Assembly (NCBI RefSeq): GCF_007971025.1
Contig: NZ_CP042436.1
Location: 1,178,001-1,242,000 of the forward strand
Origin: Mucilaginibacter ginsenosidivorans
Lineage (GTDB): Bacteria > Bacteroidota > Bacteroidia > Sphingobacteriales > Sphingobacteriaceae
Direction: 5' to 3'
Length of the DNA stretch: 64,000 nucleotides
Of this stretch, positions 17,372 to 25,282 are shown in pieces. Both the position numbers and the translations under genes were made by a program. Numbering within the stretch: position 1 is the stretch's first letter; each line of letters opens with the position of its first letter. Below the pieces are notes generated by a model, which did no database searches, was not told the origin of the DNA, and saw only the letters and a list, made by a program, of their open reading frames with translations.

Positions 17372-18241
17372 GTGGCCGCTCCGAAAAGAACCCCTGCAAA
17401 AAAGCCTTCACCGGCGCGTAAACCGGCGGCGCGTAAGAAGAAAAAGAAGGGCTGGCCCATACAACTCAAATTAACTATTGCCGGTATCGCCCTGGTATTG
17501 TTGTCACCATTTTATTACGGGTATGTTCTGCGGGGATTTAGCTCGGCATGGCGTTGGGTAAGGGATATCGGCGGCAACCCGCATTACCGTACCTACCGCA
17601 GTTTCAATATCCGTATACCCGACAAATATGCTATTCACGGTATTGATGTTTCCTATGCGCAGGGAAAAATAGACTGGCAGAAAGTAAAGGCGATGGAGGA
17701 AGATAGTGTGCATATCACTTTTGCCTATATCAAAGCCACTGAAGGTATCCTGTCCGTCGATCCCTATTTTCAGCGCAACTGGCGCGAGGCCGCCAAAGCC
17801 GGGATAGTTTGCGGCGCTTACCACTATTTTAAGCCATCCAAAAGCGGGTCGTGGCAGGCGAGGTTTTTTTTGCAGACCGTGAAGGTGGAAAAAGGCGACT
17901 TACCCATGGTAGTTGATGTGGAAGAACTGAACCACATGACTCCTGATAAAATGCGCCTGCAACTAAAGGAGTTCTTAACGTCCGTCGAGAAGAAAACCGG
18001 TATAAAACCCATCATCTATTCAGGCTCCAGTTTCTACCAGGATTACTTGCTGGGTTTCTTTGACGATTATCCACTATGGGTGGCTAATTACGATCAGCCC
18101 GAAATGAAATCGATCGGCAGCAAGCGATGGCTGATATGGCAGCATTCGGATAAAGCCACCATAACCGGCATTGGCCACGTGGTGGACTTTGACGCTTTTA
18201 GTGGCGATAGCCTGTCGTTCCAGCAATTACTGATCAAATAG
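17372..18241 (+). CDS. GH25 lysozyme, membrane-anchored
   Basis: About 289 aa from GTG at 17372; the open frame starts earlier but that part covers the terminator and promoter. The N-terminus is strongly basic and Pro/Ala/Lys-rich, then one membrane helix (LTIAGIALVLLSPFYYGYVL, about 30-50), then a glycosyl hydrolase 25 domain: HGIDVSYAQGKIDW, FAYIKATEG, MVVDVEE, IIYSGSSF, LWVANYD, WLIWQHS. The acidic residues in DVSY, DVEE and at the end of the barrel match GH25. It should cut peptidoglycan from the periplasmic face, for remodelling or secretion. No partner gene is linked. Confidence 0.88.
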   Translation: MAAPKRTPAKKPSPARKPAARKKKKKGWPIQLKLTIAGIALVLLSPFYYGYVLRGFSSAWRWVRDIGGNPHYRTYRSFNIRIPDKYAIHGIDVSYAQGKIDWQKVKAMEEDSVHITFAYIKATEGILSVDPYFQRNWREAAKAGIVCGAYHYFKPSKSGSWQARFFLQTVKVEKGDLPMVVDVEELNHMTPDKMRLQLKEFLTSVEKKTGIKPIIYSGSSFYQDYLLGFFDDYPLWVANYDQPEMKSIGSKRWLIWQHSDKATITGIGHVVDFDAFSGDSLSFQQLLIK

Positions 18242-18252
18242 TTTTTTTGCAA

Positions 18253-18289
18253 ACCCGACTGTTTAAAGGCCCTTTGTGCGGGCGGGTTT
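18253..18289 (+). terminator. Terminator after the GH25 gene
   Basis: AACCCG near 18254 pairs with CGGGTT followed by T5 near 18288. Confidence 0.55.
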
Positions 18290-18327
18290 TTGTTGCGATA
18301 GTAAGAGCAGGCGGAAGGCCGGTAAAA

Positions 18328-18882
18328 CTATTCGGTTGTTTCTTCCTGTGCCGGCTTTTTCCTTTTCAGCTCAATGAAATTGACTATGGGCCTGCTGGAC
18401 GAAAGCAAAACAAAGCCCGCAGAAAATTTGACAAAATAGAATATCATCCATACAGTTTCCGGGTTCTGCTTCAGGTCGGCACCTGTCCGGTTAAACCGGA
18501 TGAAAACGAAAACTTGTTTACAAAGCAGCGGCAAACTGTCGGCAATCATTACGCCGCCAATAACGATAACTGCTATCCTTAAAACAGTTGAACGGTGAAT
18601 ACTGAACTCGAACTTCTCTTCTGAAAAGTTTTGATCTAACTGAAGTTTATCGATTATCCATTCTGTTTTGAAAATACAGTAATACATCACAGCAAGATGA
18701 AACGAAACAGAAAATACCAGGAAAAACCCCATTGTCAATATATCGTCCGCACTGCCGTAGCCAAATTGAGATTTAAAGGAAAATAGAGCGGTAATGGTTT
18801 GTGGAATAGATACTACGGCCCCGAGTAAGAGGTAAAATCCGATGATCTTAATAATAATCGCAAACAGGGATCTTGGCGTCAT
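18328..18882 (-). CDS. Four-helix membrane protein, function unknown
   Basis: A 184-aa inner-membrane protein with four hydrophobic segments (about 8-30, 48-70, 98-118 and 144-163) and a charged cytoplasmic tail. There is a charged linker with EEKFEFSIHRST between the second and third. I do not recognise a family. It is convergent with the GH25 gene and follows the M23 gene by 30 bases on the same strand. Confidence 0.65.
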   Translation of the reverse strand: MTPRSLFAIIIKIIGFYLLLGAVVSIPQTITALFSFKSQFGYGSADDILTMGFFLVFSVSFHLAVMYYCIFKTEWIIDKLQLDQNFSEEKFEFSIHRSTVLRIAVIVIGGVMIADSLPLLCKQVFVFIRFNRTGADLKQNPETVWMIFYFVKFSAGFVLLSSSRPIVNFIELKRKKPAQEETTE

Positions 18883-18912
18883 GTGATTTTAGGTTTACTA
18901 AATATAAACCTA

Positions 18913-19656
18913 TTATTCCGGATTTGGAAATTGTAGTACAATGTTCGGGTCGGGAATATTTTTCACCCATTTCTCTTTTTCTGAAAATTTAGCAACACCA
19001 GGATAATCGCCCGCGCAATCTTCTATATTAAACATCAGCTGAAAATGCAGATGCGGCGGCCAATGGCCGTTGTCTTCCTGGTTGCCAAAAGCGCCAAGCT
19101 GTTGCCCTTTTTCTATTTTCATGCCAGCGTGTAAACCCGCCAGGTCCTTCCGGCTAAGGTGTCCGTAAAGCGAGTACAATTCGAGCCCGTCAAGGTTATG
19201 CTGTAAAATGATGGTTGGACCGTAGTCGCCGTGATTATTATTATCCCGGAAACTGTGGATATGACCTGCTAACGGCGCGTAAACCAGCGTTCCTGCACCG
19301 GCCCATATATCTACACCCAGGTGCAGGCGGCGCGGTTCGTCTTCAGTATTAAAATGCACACTGCGGGCGTAAATGGTCCTGTGCTCCATATAACCGCCTA
19401 CGCCGTAGCGGCAATTATTTCCAACCAGTTTCTTTTCCACCCAGGCACTGAAACGGTTCGTATCTTCAATGTCTTCCGCCGTTAATCCGGTATTTGCAGC
19501 TGTGAAGTCGAATGGGTACAGCAGGTCGGTTTCTGCATTGTAGTCCACCACTTTGCCGACTTCTGTTGGATGGGATTTGATATAGTTTGCAAGCAGGATA
19601 TGCTTATTCATCCAGGTCTGATTGAAAAGATGAGCCGGCATTACATCTTTCGTCAT
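18913..19656 (-). CDS. M23-family peptidase-like protein without a signal peptide
   Basis: A 247-aa protein with a LytM/M23 domain in its second half: HLGVDIWAGAGTLVYAPLAG (about 126-145), SLYGHLS and HLHFQLM near 208-214, giving the HxxxD and HxH zinc ligands. The N-terminal 100 residues are a helical region without signal peptide or membrane helix, which is odd for a peptidoglycan hydrolase. It starts 3 bases after the rbfA stop, so the two are co-transcribed. It could act on an intracellular target or be exported by another route; that is open. Confidence 0.8.
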   Translation of the reverse strand: MTKDVMPAHLFNQTWMNKHILLANYIKSHPTEVGKVVDYNAETDLLYPFDFTAANTGLTAEDIEDTNRFSAWVEKKLVGNNCRYGVGGYMEHRTIYARSVHFNTEDEPRRLHLGVDIWAGAGTLVYAPLAGHIHSFRDNNNHGDYGPTIILQHNLDGLELYSLYGHLSRKDLAGLHAGMKIEKGQQLGAFGNQEDNGHWPPHLHFQLMFNIEDCAGDYPGVAKFSEKEKWVKNIPDPNIVLQFPNPE

Positions 19657-19659
19657 CGG

Positions 19660-20031
19660 CTATTCGCTGTCCGGCTGCCGCTCTTCCTTGCTTATTTTGT
19701 CGAATATCTTATCCATACGCTCTACATAGTCGCTGGTGTCGTCCACAAAAAACTCAAGCTGCGGAATTATTCTTACCTGGTCTTTAATGCGGGCGCCAAG
19801 TTTGTAGCGTATTTCAGAGGCGTGCGCTTTGATGGTATTCAAGGCCAGTTGGTTATTGGTATTGTTAAAAAAACTCAGGAACACCCTTGCAATGGCCAGA
19901 TCGGGGGTTACCCGCACCTTTGTAATGGTGATCATGGTATTAGGCAAAAGATTCATCCCCTCGCGCTGAAATATAGCGGCCAGGTCCTCTTGTATTACTC
20001 CCGCGAATTTTTGCTGACGTTTCGATTCCAT
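19660..20031 (-). CDS. rbfA: Ribosome-binding factor A
   Basis: A 123-aa RbfA, the cold-shock associated factor that matures the 16S rRNA 5' end of the 30S subunit. Recognised by KRQQKFAGVIQEDLAAIFQ at the N-terminus, ITITKVRVTPDLAIARVFLSFF in the KH-like core, and the C-terminal RIIPQLEFFVDDTSDYVERMDKI. Length is normal. It lies between the LolC/E-like permease and the M23 gene on the minus strand. Confidence 0.93.
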   Translation of the reverse strand: MESKRQQKFAGVIQEDLAAIFQREGMNLLPNTMITITKVRVTPDLAIARVFLSFFNNTNNQLALNTIKAHASEIRYKLGARIKDQVRIIPQLEFFVDDTSDYVERMDKIFDKISKEERQPDSE

Positions 20032-20146
20032 GTTTTTATAAGCTGAAAGGTAAAAGCATAAAGCTAAAAGCTATATGCCGGAATTTTGTTTGTATTTGAA
20101 AGAGCTTTCTGCTTTGATCTTTTTGCTTTAAGCCTCAAGCCCAAAA

Positions 20147-21397
20147 TTACAATTCTTCTTTGATCTCTCCGAGCCTTTTGATACTTAAACGTGCGCTTAT
20201 ACCTGACGCGATGGTCGAGATGCCGCCTACGGTCAGAAAGACTAAAAGAAAGTCCGTAACCTTCAATGCAACCGGGTAGGCGTCGATGGCAGACATTTCT
20301 TCGCCGAACCTGATGAAGCCAAATTGTTCCTGCAAAAGGCAGAATATCAGTCCAACCAGCATCCCCGCAATGCAGCCGATAAAAGAGATCATCATCCCTT
20401 CGGAAAAAAAGATGCCCTGTATCAGTCGGCTATTCGCACCAAGACTGGTTAAAATGGCGATGTCCTTTTGCTTGTCAATAACCAGCATGGTTAACGATCC
20501 GATGATGTTAAATATAGCTATGACAAGCACAAAGGTGAGTATCACGAAAATAAACCACCGCTCGTAGTTCAGTGTTTTATAAAGTTCTGCATTTTGTTCG
20601 TAACGATCCTTTATCGTGAACATCGTGCTGAGTTTATCTGAAAGGTCGTCTTTTATCAATTTAAGATCAGTGCCTTTTTTGTAGTTGAGGGCAATTGCTG
20701 AAATGTTCTTAGGCTCATTCAGCAGGTCGCGCATAAAATCGATATGCGTAATGATGAGGTTATTAAAATCCTGTTGGATATTGAATATGCCCGATGGATA
20801 AATATACCTCACCTCGAACTCGTTGAGCTGATCGGCCGAACTGGAGGCATGCCTGTTTGGCGTGTATATCTGCAGCGGCGAAAGCTGATCGTTTATGTTG
20901 ACAGATAATTTGCTCTGTACGGTAGCGCCTATTACCGCATAAAAATGGCCCTTGCTTTTGAGCGTAAAGCTTCCTTTTACGATAGTGCTGTCCAGCAGGG
21001 TGTCCTTCAAAAAATCGTCGCTGACGCCCCTTACCGTACCAATAAATTCGCCATCGGTACCATAGCGTATCAAAGCTTTTTCCTCCAGTATTTCAGTGAA
21101 CGATATTAGCTTCGGATCGCGGCGCAGTGCGTTGAAATAGGGAGTATTCGGGTCGAATGTCTTCCCTTGTTTAGGAGTGATGAGCATTTCGGGCGTGAAA
21201 TTGCTGTAAAGCGATAAGATCACCTTTTCGAAACCGTTGAAAACTGACAGGATAACGATGAGCGCAGCACTGCCAATAAACACGCCCAGCATGGATATAC
21301 CCGAAATGATATTGATGGCATGCATCTTCTTCCTCGAAAAAAGATAACGGCGGGCTATGTAAATGGCGGTGTTCAATGCGTGTGGTGCGTTCGGCAC
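20147..21397 (-). CDS. LolC/LolE-like ABC transporter permease (FtsX family)
   Basis: A 416-aa inner-membrane permease. TM1 (INIISGISMLGVFIGSAALIVILSVFNGF) is followed by a periplasmic domain of about 220 residues (MacB_PCD) and a C-terminal FtsX block of three helices (about 275-300, 325-350 and 375-398). The N-terminus IARRYLFSRKK is that of LolC/E proteins, which lift lipoproteins out of the inner membrane with the ATPase LolD. No lolD is nearby. Confidence 0.88.
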   Translation of the reverse strand: MPNAPHALNTAIYIARRYLFSRKKMHAINIISGISMLGVFIGSAALIVILSVFNGFEKVILSLYSNFTPEMLITPKQGKTFDPNTPYFNALRRDPKLISFTEILEEKALIRYGTDGEFIGTVRGVSDDFLKDTLLDSTIVKGSFTLKSKGHFYAVIGATVQSKLSVNINDQLSPLQIYTPNRHASSSADQLNEFEVRYIYPSGIFNIQQDFNNLIITHIDFMRDLLNEPKNISAIALNYKKGTDLKLIKDDLSDKLSTMFTIKDRYEQNAELYKTLNYERWFIFVILTFVLVIAIFNIIGSLTMLVIDKQKDIAILTSLGANSRLIQGIFFSEGMMISFIGCIAGMLVGLIFCLLQEQFGFIRFGEEMSAIDAYPVALKVTDFLLVFLTVGGISTIASGISARLSIKRLGEIKEEL

Positions 21398-21432
21398 TAA
21401 ACTACAAATTTGTTGGACGTTAAACGTACAAC

Positions 21433-22071
21433 CTAACTAAAAAACGGGTTGTTCTGCTTTTCAAACCCGATAGTGGTTTCCGGGCCATGGCCCGGGTATA
21501 CGGTGCAATCACCGGGCAGGGTGAACAGTTTTTCGCGGATATTTCCGGTAAGTGTTTCAAAATTACCACCGGGAAAGTCCCAGCGCCCAATGCTGCCACG
21601 GAATAACACATCGCCGCCGACCAGGAAATTGCCAGCTTCATTATAAAAACAAAGGTGCGCAGGCGAGTGGCCGGGTGCGAATATCAGGGTTAATTCAGTA
21701 TCGCCAAATGATACGCTGCCTGTTTCAGGCAAATAATGATCGGGCAGGGGCGACGGGTCGTAGCGCATACCCATTTGGGGGGCATAAGCAGGTACCGACG
21801 CCAGCACCGGCGACTCGCCGATATGGAATTGCGGTTTTAACCCGTACAGATCGAAGACCAGCTTGTTACCCAGCACATGGTCGATATGGCAATGCGTATT
21901 CAGCAGCAAAACCGGCTTCAATTGGTTATTCCTGATGAAGTTCGTTACGGCATTTTGTTCCGACGCGGTATACATGCCCGGGTCGATGATGCAGCACTCG
22001 TGTGTCTCATCATACAGGATATAAGTATTTTCCTGGTAGGGGTTATTAACAAACGATCTTAGTTTCGTCAT
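21433..22071 (-). CDS. MBL-fold metallo-hydrolase, glyoxalase II-like
   Basis: A 212-aa metallo-beta-lactamase-fold hydrolase. The zinc motif NTHCHIDHVLGN at about residues 58-69 is followed by the PGHSPAHLCFYN His and GGDVLFRGSIGRWDFPGG, then YPGHGPET. This small form is usual for YcbL/GloB-like enzymes that cleave thioesters such as S-lactoylglutathione. The glutathione-binding C-terminal domain of true GloB is absent, so the substrate is uncertain. It is 40 bases downstream of gldD. Confidence 0.88.
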   Translation of the reverse strand: MTKLRSFVNNPYQENTYILYDETHECCIIDPGMYTASEQNAVTNFIRNNQLKPVLLLNTHCHIDHVLGNKLVFDLYGLKPQFHIGESPVLASVPAYAPQMGMRYDPSPLPDHYLPETGSVSFGDTELTLIFAPGHSPAHLCFYNEAGNFLVGGDVLFRGSIGRWDFPGGNFETLTGNIREKLFTLPGDCTVYPGHGPETTIGFEKQNNPFFS

Positions 22072-22111
22072 GACTGTTTCTTAAAGTGGCACGGCAATTC
22101 GAAACCAGAGT

Positions 22112-22717
22112 TTATTCCCCTTTCCACCGAAAAGTTTTCAGCATGGTATCAATGTCCTTTTTTACAAACTTTAGCACAGGTTGTATCGAGTCCTGGCGCG
22201 GTTCGTTGTTGAAATATAGGGCGCCGCGCAGGTAGTTTTTAGTGCTGTCGGTAATGTAAAACTGTAGTGACGATGCAGCATTTCCCTCGATGGTATAATA
22301 AATCCCATAAATCTTCCGGGCCGAATTGTGGATGATCCCCTGGTCGATAGAGGTGGCTTTAACTGTATGCTTAAAGGCAAAAGTGCGTGCATCCTCGGTC
22401 AGTTCGTCAAATACTTTTTTCGATGTAATGCTTTCGTAACTCAGGTGCAGTGTACCGTTGAACTGCGGAAATTGCATGTTCAGCAGGTATTTCATGTTCA
22501 CCAGCTTGCTGTCATTCCGCTGCGGGTGCATATCCTTTTCGATAAAGGCATATTTCGGATAAATAAAGGTAAACGGATAAACGGTATCAAACTGACGATA
22601 TGATTTCTGCGGGAAGACTATACGGAAATATCCCCGGGGCTTAGGCGAGTAGTCCGGATTGCTGCCGCACGCGGCAAGCAAAAGCAAGGCCATGGCCGGC
22701 ACAATTATTTTTCTCAT
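22112..22717 (-). CDS. gldD: Gliding motility lipoprotein GldD
   Basis: A 201-aa lipoprotein from ATG at 22717 (MRKIIVPAMALLLLAACGSN, lipobox LAAC). The mature part starts YSPKPRGYFRIVFPQKSY, characteristic of GldD, with a Cys anchor and a beta-rich domain. GldD is needed for gliding and type IX secretion in Flavobacterium; in non-gliding relatives it is retained with T9SS. The chosen start overlaps the aroE stop as ATGA; the longer frame inside aroE is rejected. Confidence 0.9.
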   Translation of the reverse strand: MRKIIVPAMALLLLAACGSNPDYSPKPRGYFRIVFPQKSYRQFDTVYPFTFIYPKYAFIEKDMHPQRNDSKLVNMKYLLNMQFPQFNGTLHLSYESITSKKVFDELTEDARTFAFKHTVKATSIDQGIIHNSARKIYGIYYTIEGNAASSLQFYITDSTKNYLRGALYFNNEPRQDSIQPVLKFVKKDIDTMLKTFRWKGE

Positions 22718-23514
22718 GGATGCTTGTCTTTTGAGTTCCATATTTCCCACGACTTTTCAGCCTGCAACACCAGCATTTCGTAACCGTTCTTGGTTGTTGC
22801 ACACTTTTCAGCGCCTTTTTTCAAAAATAGGGTTTGTTCCGGATTATAGATCAGGTCGTACAGTAAATGGTCGTCCGTGATAGCCTCGTAAGGTATCGGC
22901 GGGCATTCATCCACGTTCGGCGACATTCCGACAGGCGTCGTATTGATAATCAGTAAATTGTTTTTGATATGATGCGGGTTAAGTTCGCTGAACAGGATAT
23001 TCCCAGGCGACGGTTTGCGGGTTACGCATTTATAGCTGATGCCCAGGTTATCCAGCACACACTTTACCGCCTTGGCGGCCCCGCCATCCCCAAGTATAAG
23101 CGCCTGGTCGTGCCGGTTTTTGAGCAGTGGCTTCAGCGATCTTTCAAAACCATAAATGTCAGTGTTATAACCCTCCAGCCTGAAATCATGCCCCTTTATC
23201 CCGATTTCGCCTGAAAACGCGGCAACAACAGGACTTTCGGCAGTAATGCTGATGCAGTTTACCGCGCCTGCGTTACGGGCGTCATGCTCTACCCAATCGA
23301 GATATTTAAGGACGTTGACCTTGTATGGTACCGTAACGTTAAGGCCGCAAAGGTCGGGATGCTCACGTAACAGCGGGATAAGCTCGCTGATGTGTTCAAT
23401 GGGGTACAGCTCGTATTTGGCATCAGTAATGCCCTCGTTCTTAAACTTCTCGATAAAAAATTTTTTCGAGAATGAGTGCGAAAGCGGGAAGCCGATAAGC
23501 CCGTAATGTTTCAT
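22714..23514 (-). CDS. aroE: Shikimate dehydrogenase
   Basis: A 266-aa AroE that reduces 3-dehydroshikimate with NADPH. Substrate site SHSFSKKFF at residues 13-21, NVTVPYK with the catalytic Lys (about 59-65), GYNTDIYGF, and the NADP loop LGDGGAAKAV. Length and order are normal. It is translationally coupled to gldD downstream, a common order in Bacteroidota. Confidence 0.95.
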   Translation of the reverse strand: MKHYGLIGFPLSHSFSKKFFIEKFKNEGITDAKYELYPIEHISELIPLLREHPDLCGLNVTVPYKVNVLKYLDWVEHDARNAGAVNCISITAESPVVAAFSGEIGIKGHDFRLEGYNTDIYGFERSLKPLLKNRHDQALILGDGGAAKAVKCVLDNLGISYKCVTRKPSPGNILFSELNPHHIKNNLLIINTTPVGMSPNVDECPPIPYEAITDDHLLYDLIYNPEQTLFLKKGAEKCATTKNGYEMLVLQAEKSWEIWNSKDKHP

Positions 23515-23575
23515 GCTGTAATATTAATAACAATTAAACAGAAATACGGCACCCTGCCGATTTTCAAAAAAACTA

Positions 23576-24161
23576 TTATTTGATCTCAATTTTCGGCAGA
23601 TCATACCTCGCAACCTTATTAATATCATCTATCCTCGTTTTTTTAGATTACCGAAAAAGGCAACGATATCGTCGCCATACCCGCGCTGACTTATTGCAAA
23701 TAGCAGAATCCCTTTATGTCCCGAGCTGTCCGTATATCCCTTATACCGATATACGTTCCGTTCCACAGTACTAACTTTTCCGCCATTTTGTTCGCTCAAA
23801 ACAAAATCTAAAATGTATTCACCCTTTCCTGCGTTTTCCATCATGTCATAATTGACCACAGGGTCATCTTTCTTACGGTCATTTAGTTCTTTTATTTTCA
23901 TGCCGATAAGGGTTTTTGCCGGAGCATCGGTAATAACAAAATCGACGATCACCATTTTATTAAAGTGGTCCGCTGATTCTCCTGCGAGATATATTCCTGT
24001 TTGTAATAGATATTATTCGGGTGATAGCTCGCTGTAAGCTTGTACTGGATGTCATCAAACGCTATGGTTTCGGGAATTCTATACTAGTTTTTTGCTTCAT
24101 CATAGTAGGTAAAACTTGTAAGAACTAATAATAATGATAACAGGCTTAGTGGTTTTTTCAT
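23576..24161 (-). pseudogene. Broken gene for a small secreted protein of unknown function
   Basis: Minus-strand reading from ATG at 24161 gives a signal peptide (KPLSLLSLLLVLTSF), then an in-frame TAG at 24084-24086 right after an A6 run, then YRIPETIAFDDIQYKLTAS. Near 23988 the frame shifts to give GESADHFNKMVIVDFVITDA and continues as the 108-codon open frame at 23629-23955. At an A7 run (23638-23644) a further -1 shift would give KKTRIDDINKVARY and a stop at 23576. With the three lesions undone it is one secreted protein of about 195 aa, probably a conserved hypothetical of this family. Sequencing errors at the A runs could explain two lesions, not the third. Confidence 0.6.
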
Positions 24162-24187
24162 TTGTCTATATATTATGAGGATGTAAA

Positions 24188-25003
24188 TTACTCCTTCTTC
24201 CCAGCTATCATCATATGCGGGCTTAACGACAACAGCGACTGGTCGTTCTCTGTTAGCTGCATTAGCTCCATCATTCTTGCTTTTTTGGCAGCATCGTACC
24301 TGCTTTCGAAATAGTTTTTATCCATCCATATCAGCCCTTCCACTGCAATTGTATCAAGGTATGCAAGGCCCCCCTTTTCAAATTCTCTTTTCAGTTCGGC
24401 AGGATGGTGAAAGTATGCCGATGGCAGTATACCCGGCATGCTTGCCGGCGGGGTATGCGTACCGTATCGCAGTTCCTCTTTGCACATCTCAAATATCTCC
24501 AGGGTATGGATAAAGCCGTTCAAAAGTGCAGCAATGGTCGATGCAGAATGATTGATCGCAAACCCTAAAGCTATACCACCTGGTTTTAATACACGGCTTG
24601 CTTCGCTTATGGCCTTTATCCGCTCCGGCTCTTTTTGCAAATGGTAAAGCGGCCCGTGCAGGATGACAACGTGGGCGAAATTATCCGGCAGCTCCAGTTT
24701 TTGGGCCTCGCCTAAAATAACTTTGAAAGGTTTTTTGGCTTTCGCCGAACGTTTTTGTGCCTGCTTGATGTGCTTTTCAACCGGCTCTATCAAATACACC
24801 TCGTGCCCCAGGTTCGACAGCCATTCCGAGTAAACGCCCGGACCGCCCCCCACATCAACAACCACATTCTTTTTCGTCAGATACCTACCGATAAGTTCTT
24901 TGTTACGCTCGAACTCCAGTGGCCCCAGGCCAAGCTGCAGGCGGCCTTCTTCGGAAGTTGAGGAGTAGAAATTTTCGATATCAGGAGCGATCAGATTCGG
25001 CAT
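24188..25003 (-). CDS. Class I SAM-dependent methyltransferase
   Basis: About 271 aa from ATG at 25003 (MPNLIAPDIENFYSST); the frame is open to 25168 but the extra 55 residues show no domain. The Rossmann motif I is VVVDVGGGPGVYSEWL, motif II VYLIEPVEK, motif IV VILHGPLYHL, then LKPGG. Small-molecule methyltransferase of the Methyltransf_11/25 type; substrate unknown. No signal peptide. It is isolated between the broken gene and the polysaccharide locus. Confidence 0.8.
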   Translation of the reverse strand: MPNLIAPDIENFYSSTSEEGRLQLGLGPLEFERNKELIGRYLTKKNVVVDVGGGPGVYSEWLSNLGHEVYLIEPVEKHIKQAQKRSAKAKKPFKVILGEAQKLELPDNFAHVVILHGPLYHLQKEPERIKAISEASRVLKPGGIALGFAINHSASTIAALLNGFIHTLEIFEMCKEELRYGTHTPPASMPGILPSAYFHHPAELKREFEKGGLAYLDTIAVEGLIWMDKNYFESRYDAAKKARMMELMQLTENDQSLLSLSPHMMIAGKKE

Positions 25004-25282
25004 AGCCGAAGATAATACATAACGATGGCTTTGAAACTGATCTTTTAGAAATAAAAGCCCCGAATTTTCATCTGGGGTTTCAGTAAAAGGAAAAGGACAA
25101 ATTCCGTACTTTTCGGAAGATTTAAAATCCGCTATAAATTTTGAAAGGATCTTCCTGAATAAATACACGCTGAAGTATTTGACCGGGCATTTAGCCGCGA
25201 TATGAAAGAATGATACAAATGTGGCATACCTTTCGTGCCTAAATCGATGATTATGACAATGATAAGCTAAAAAAGGTACGGG

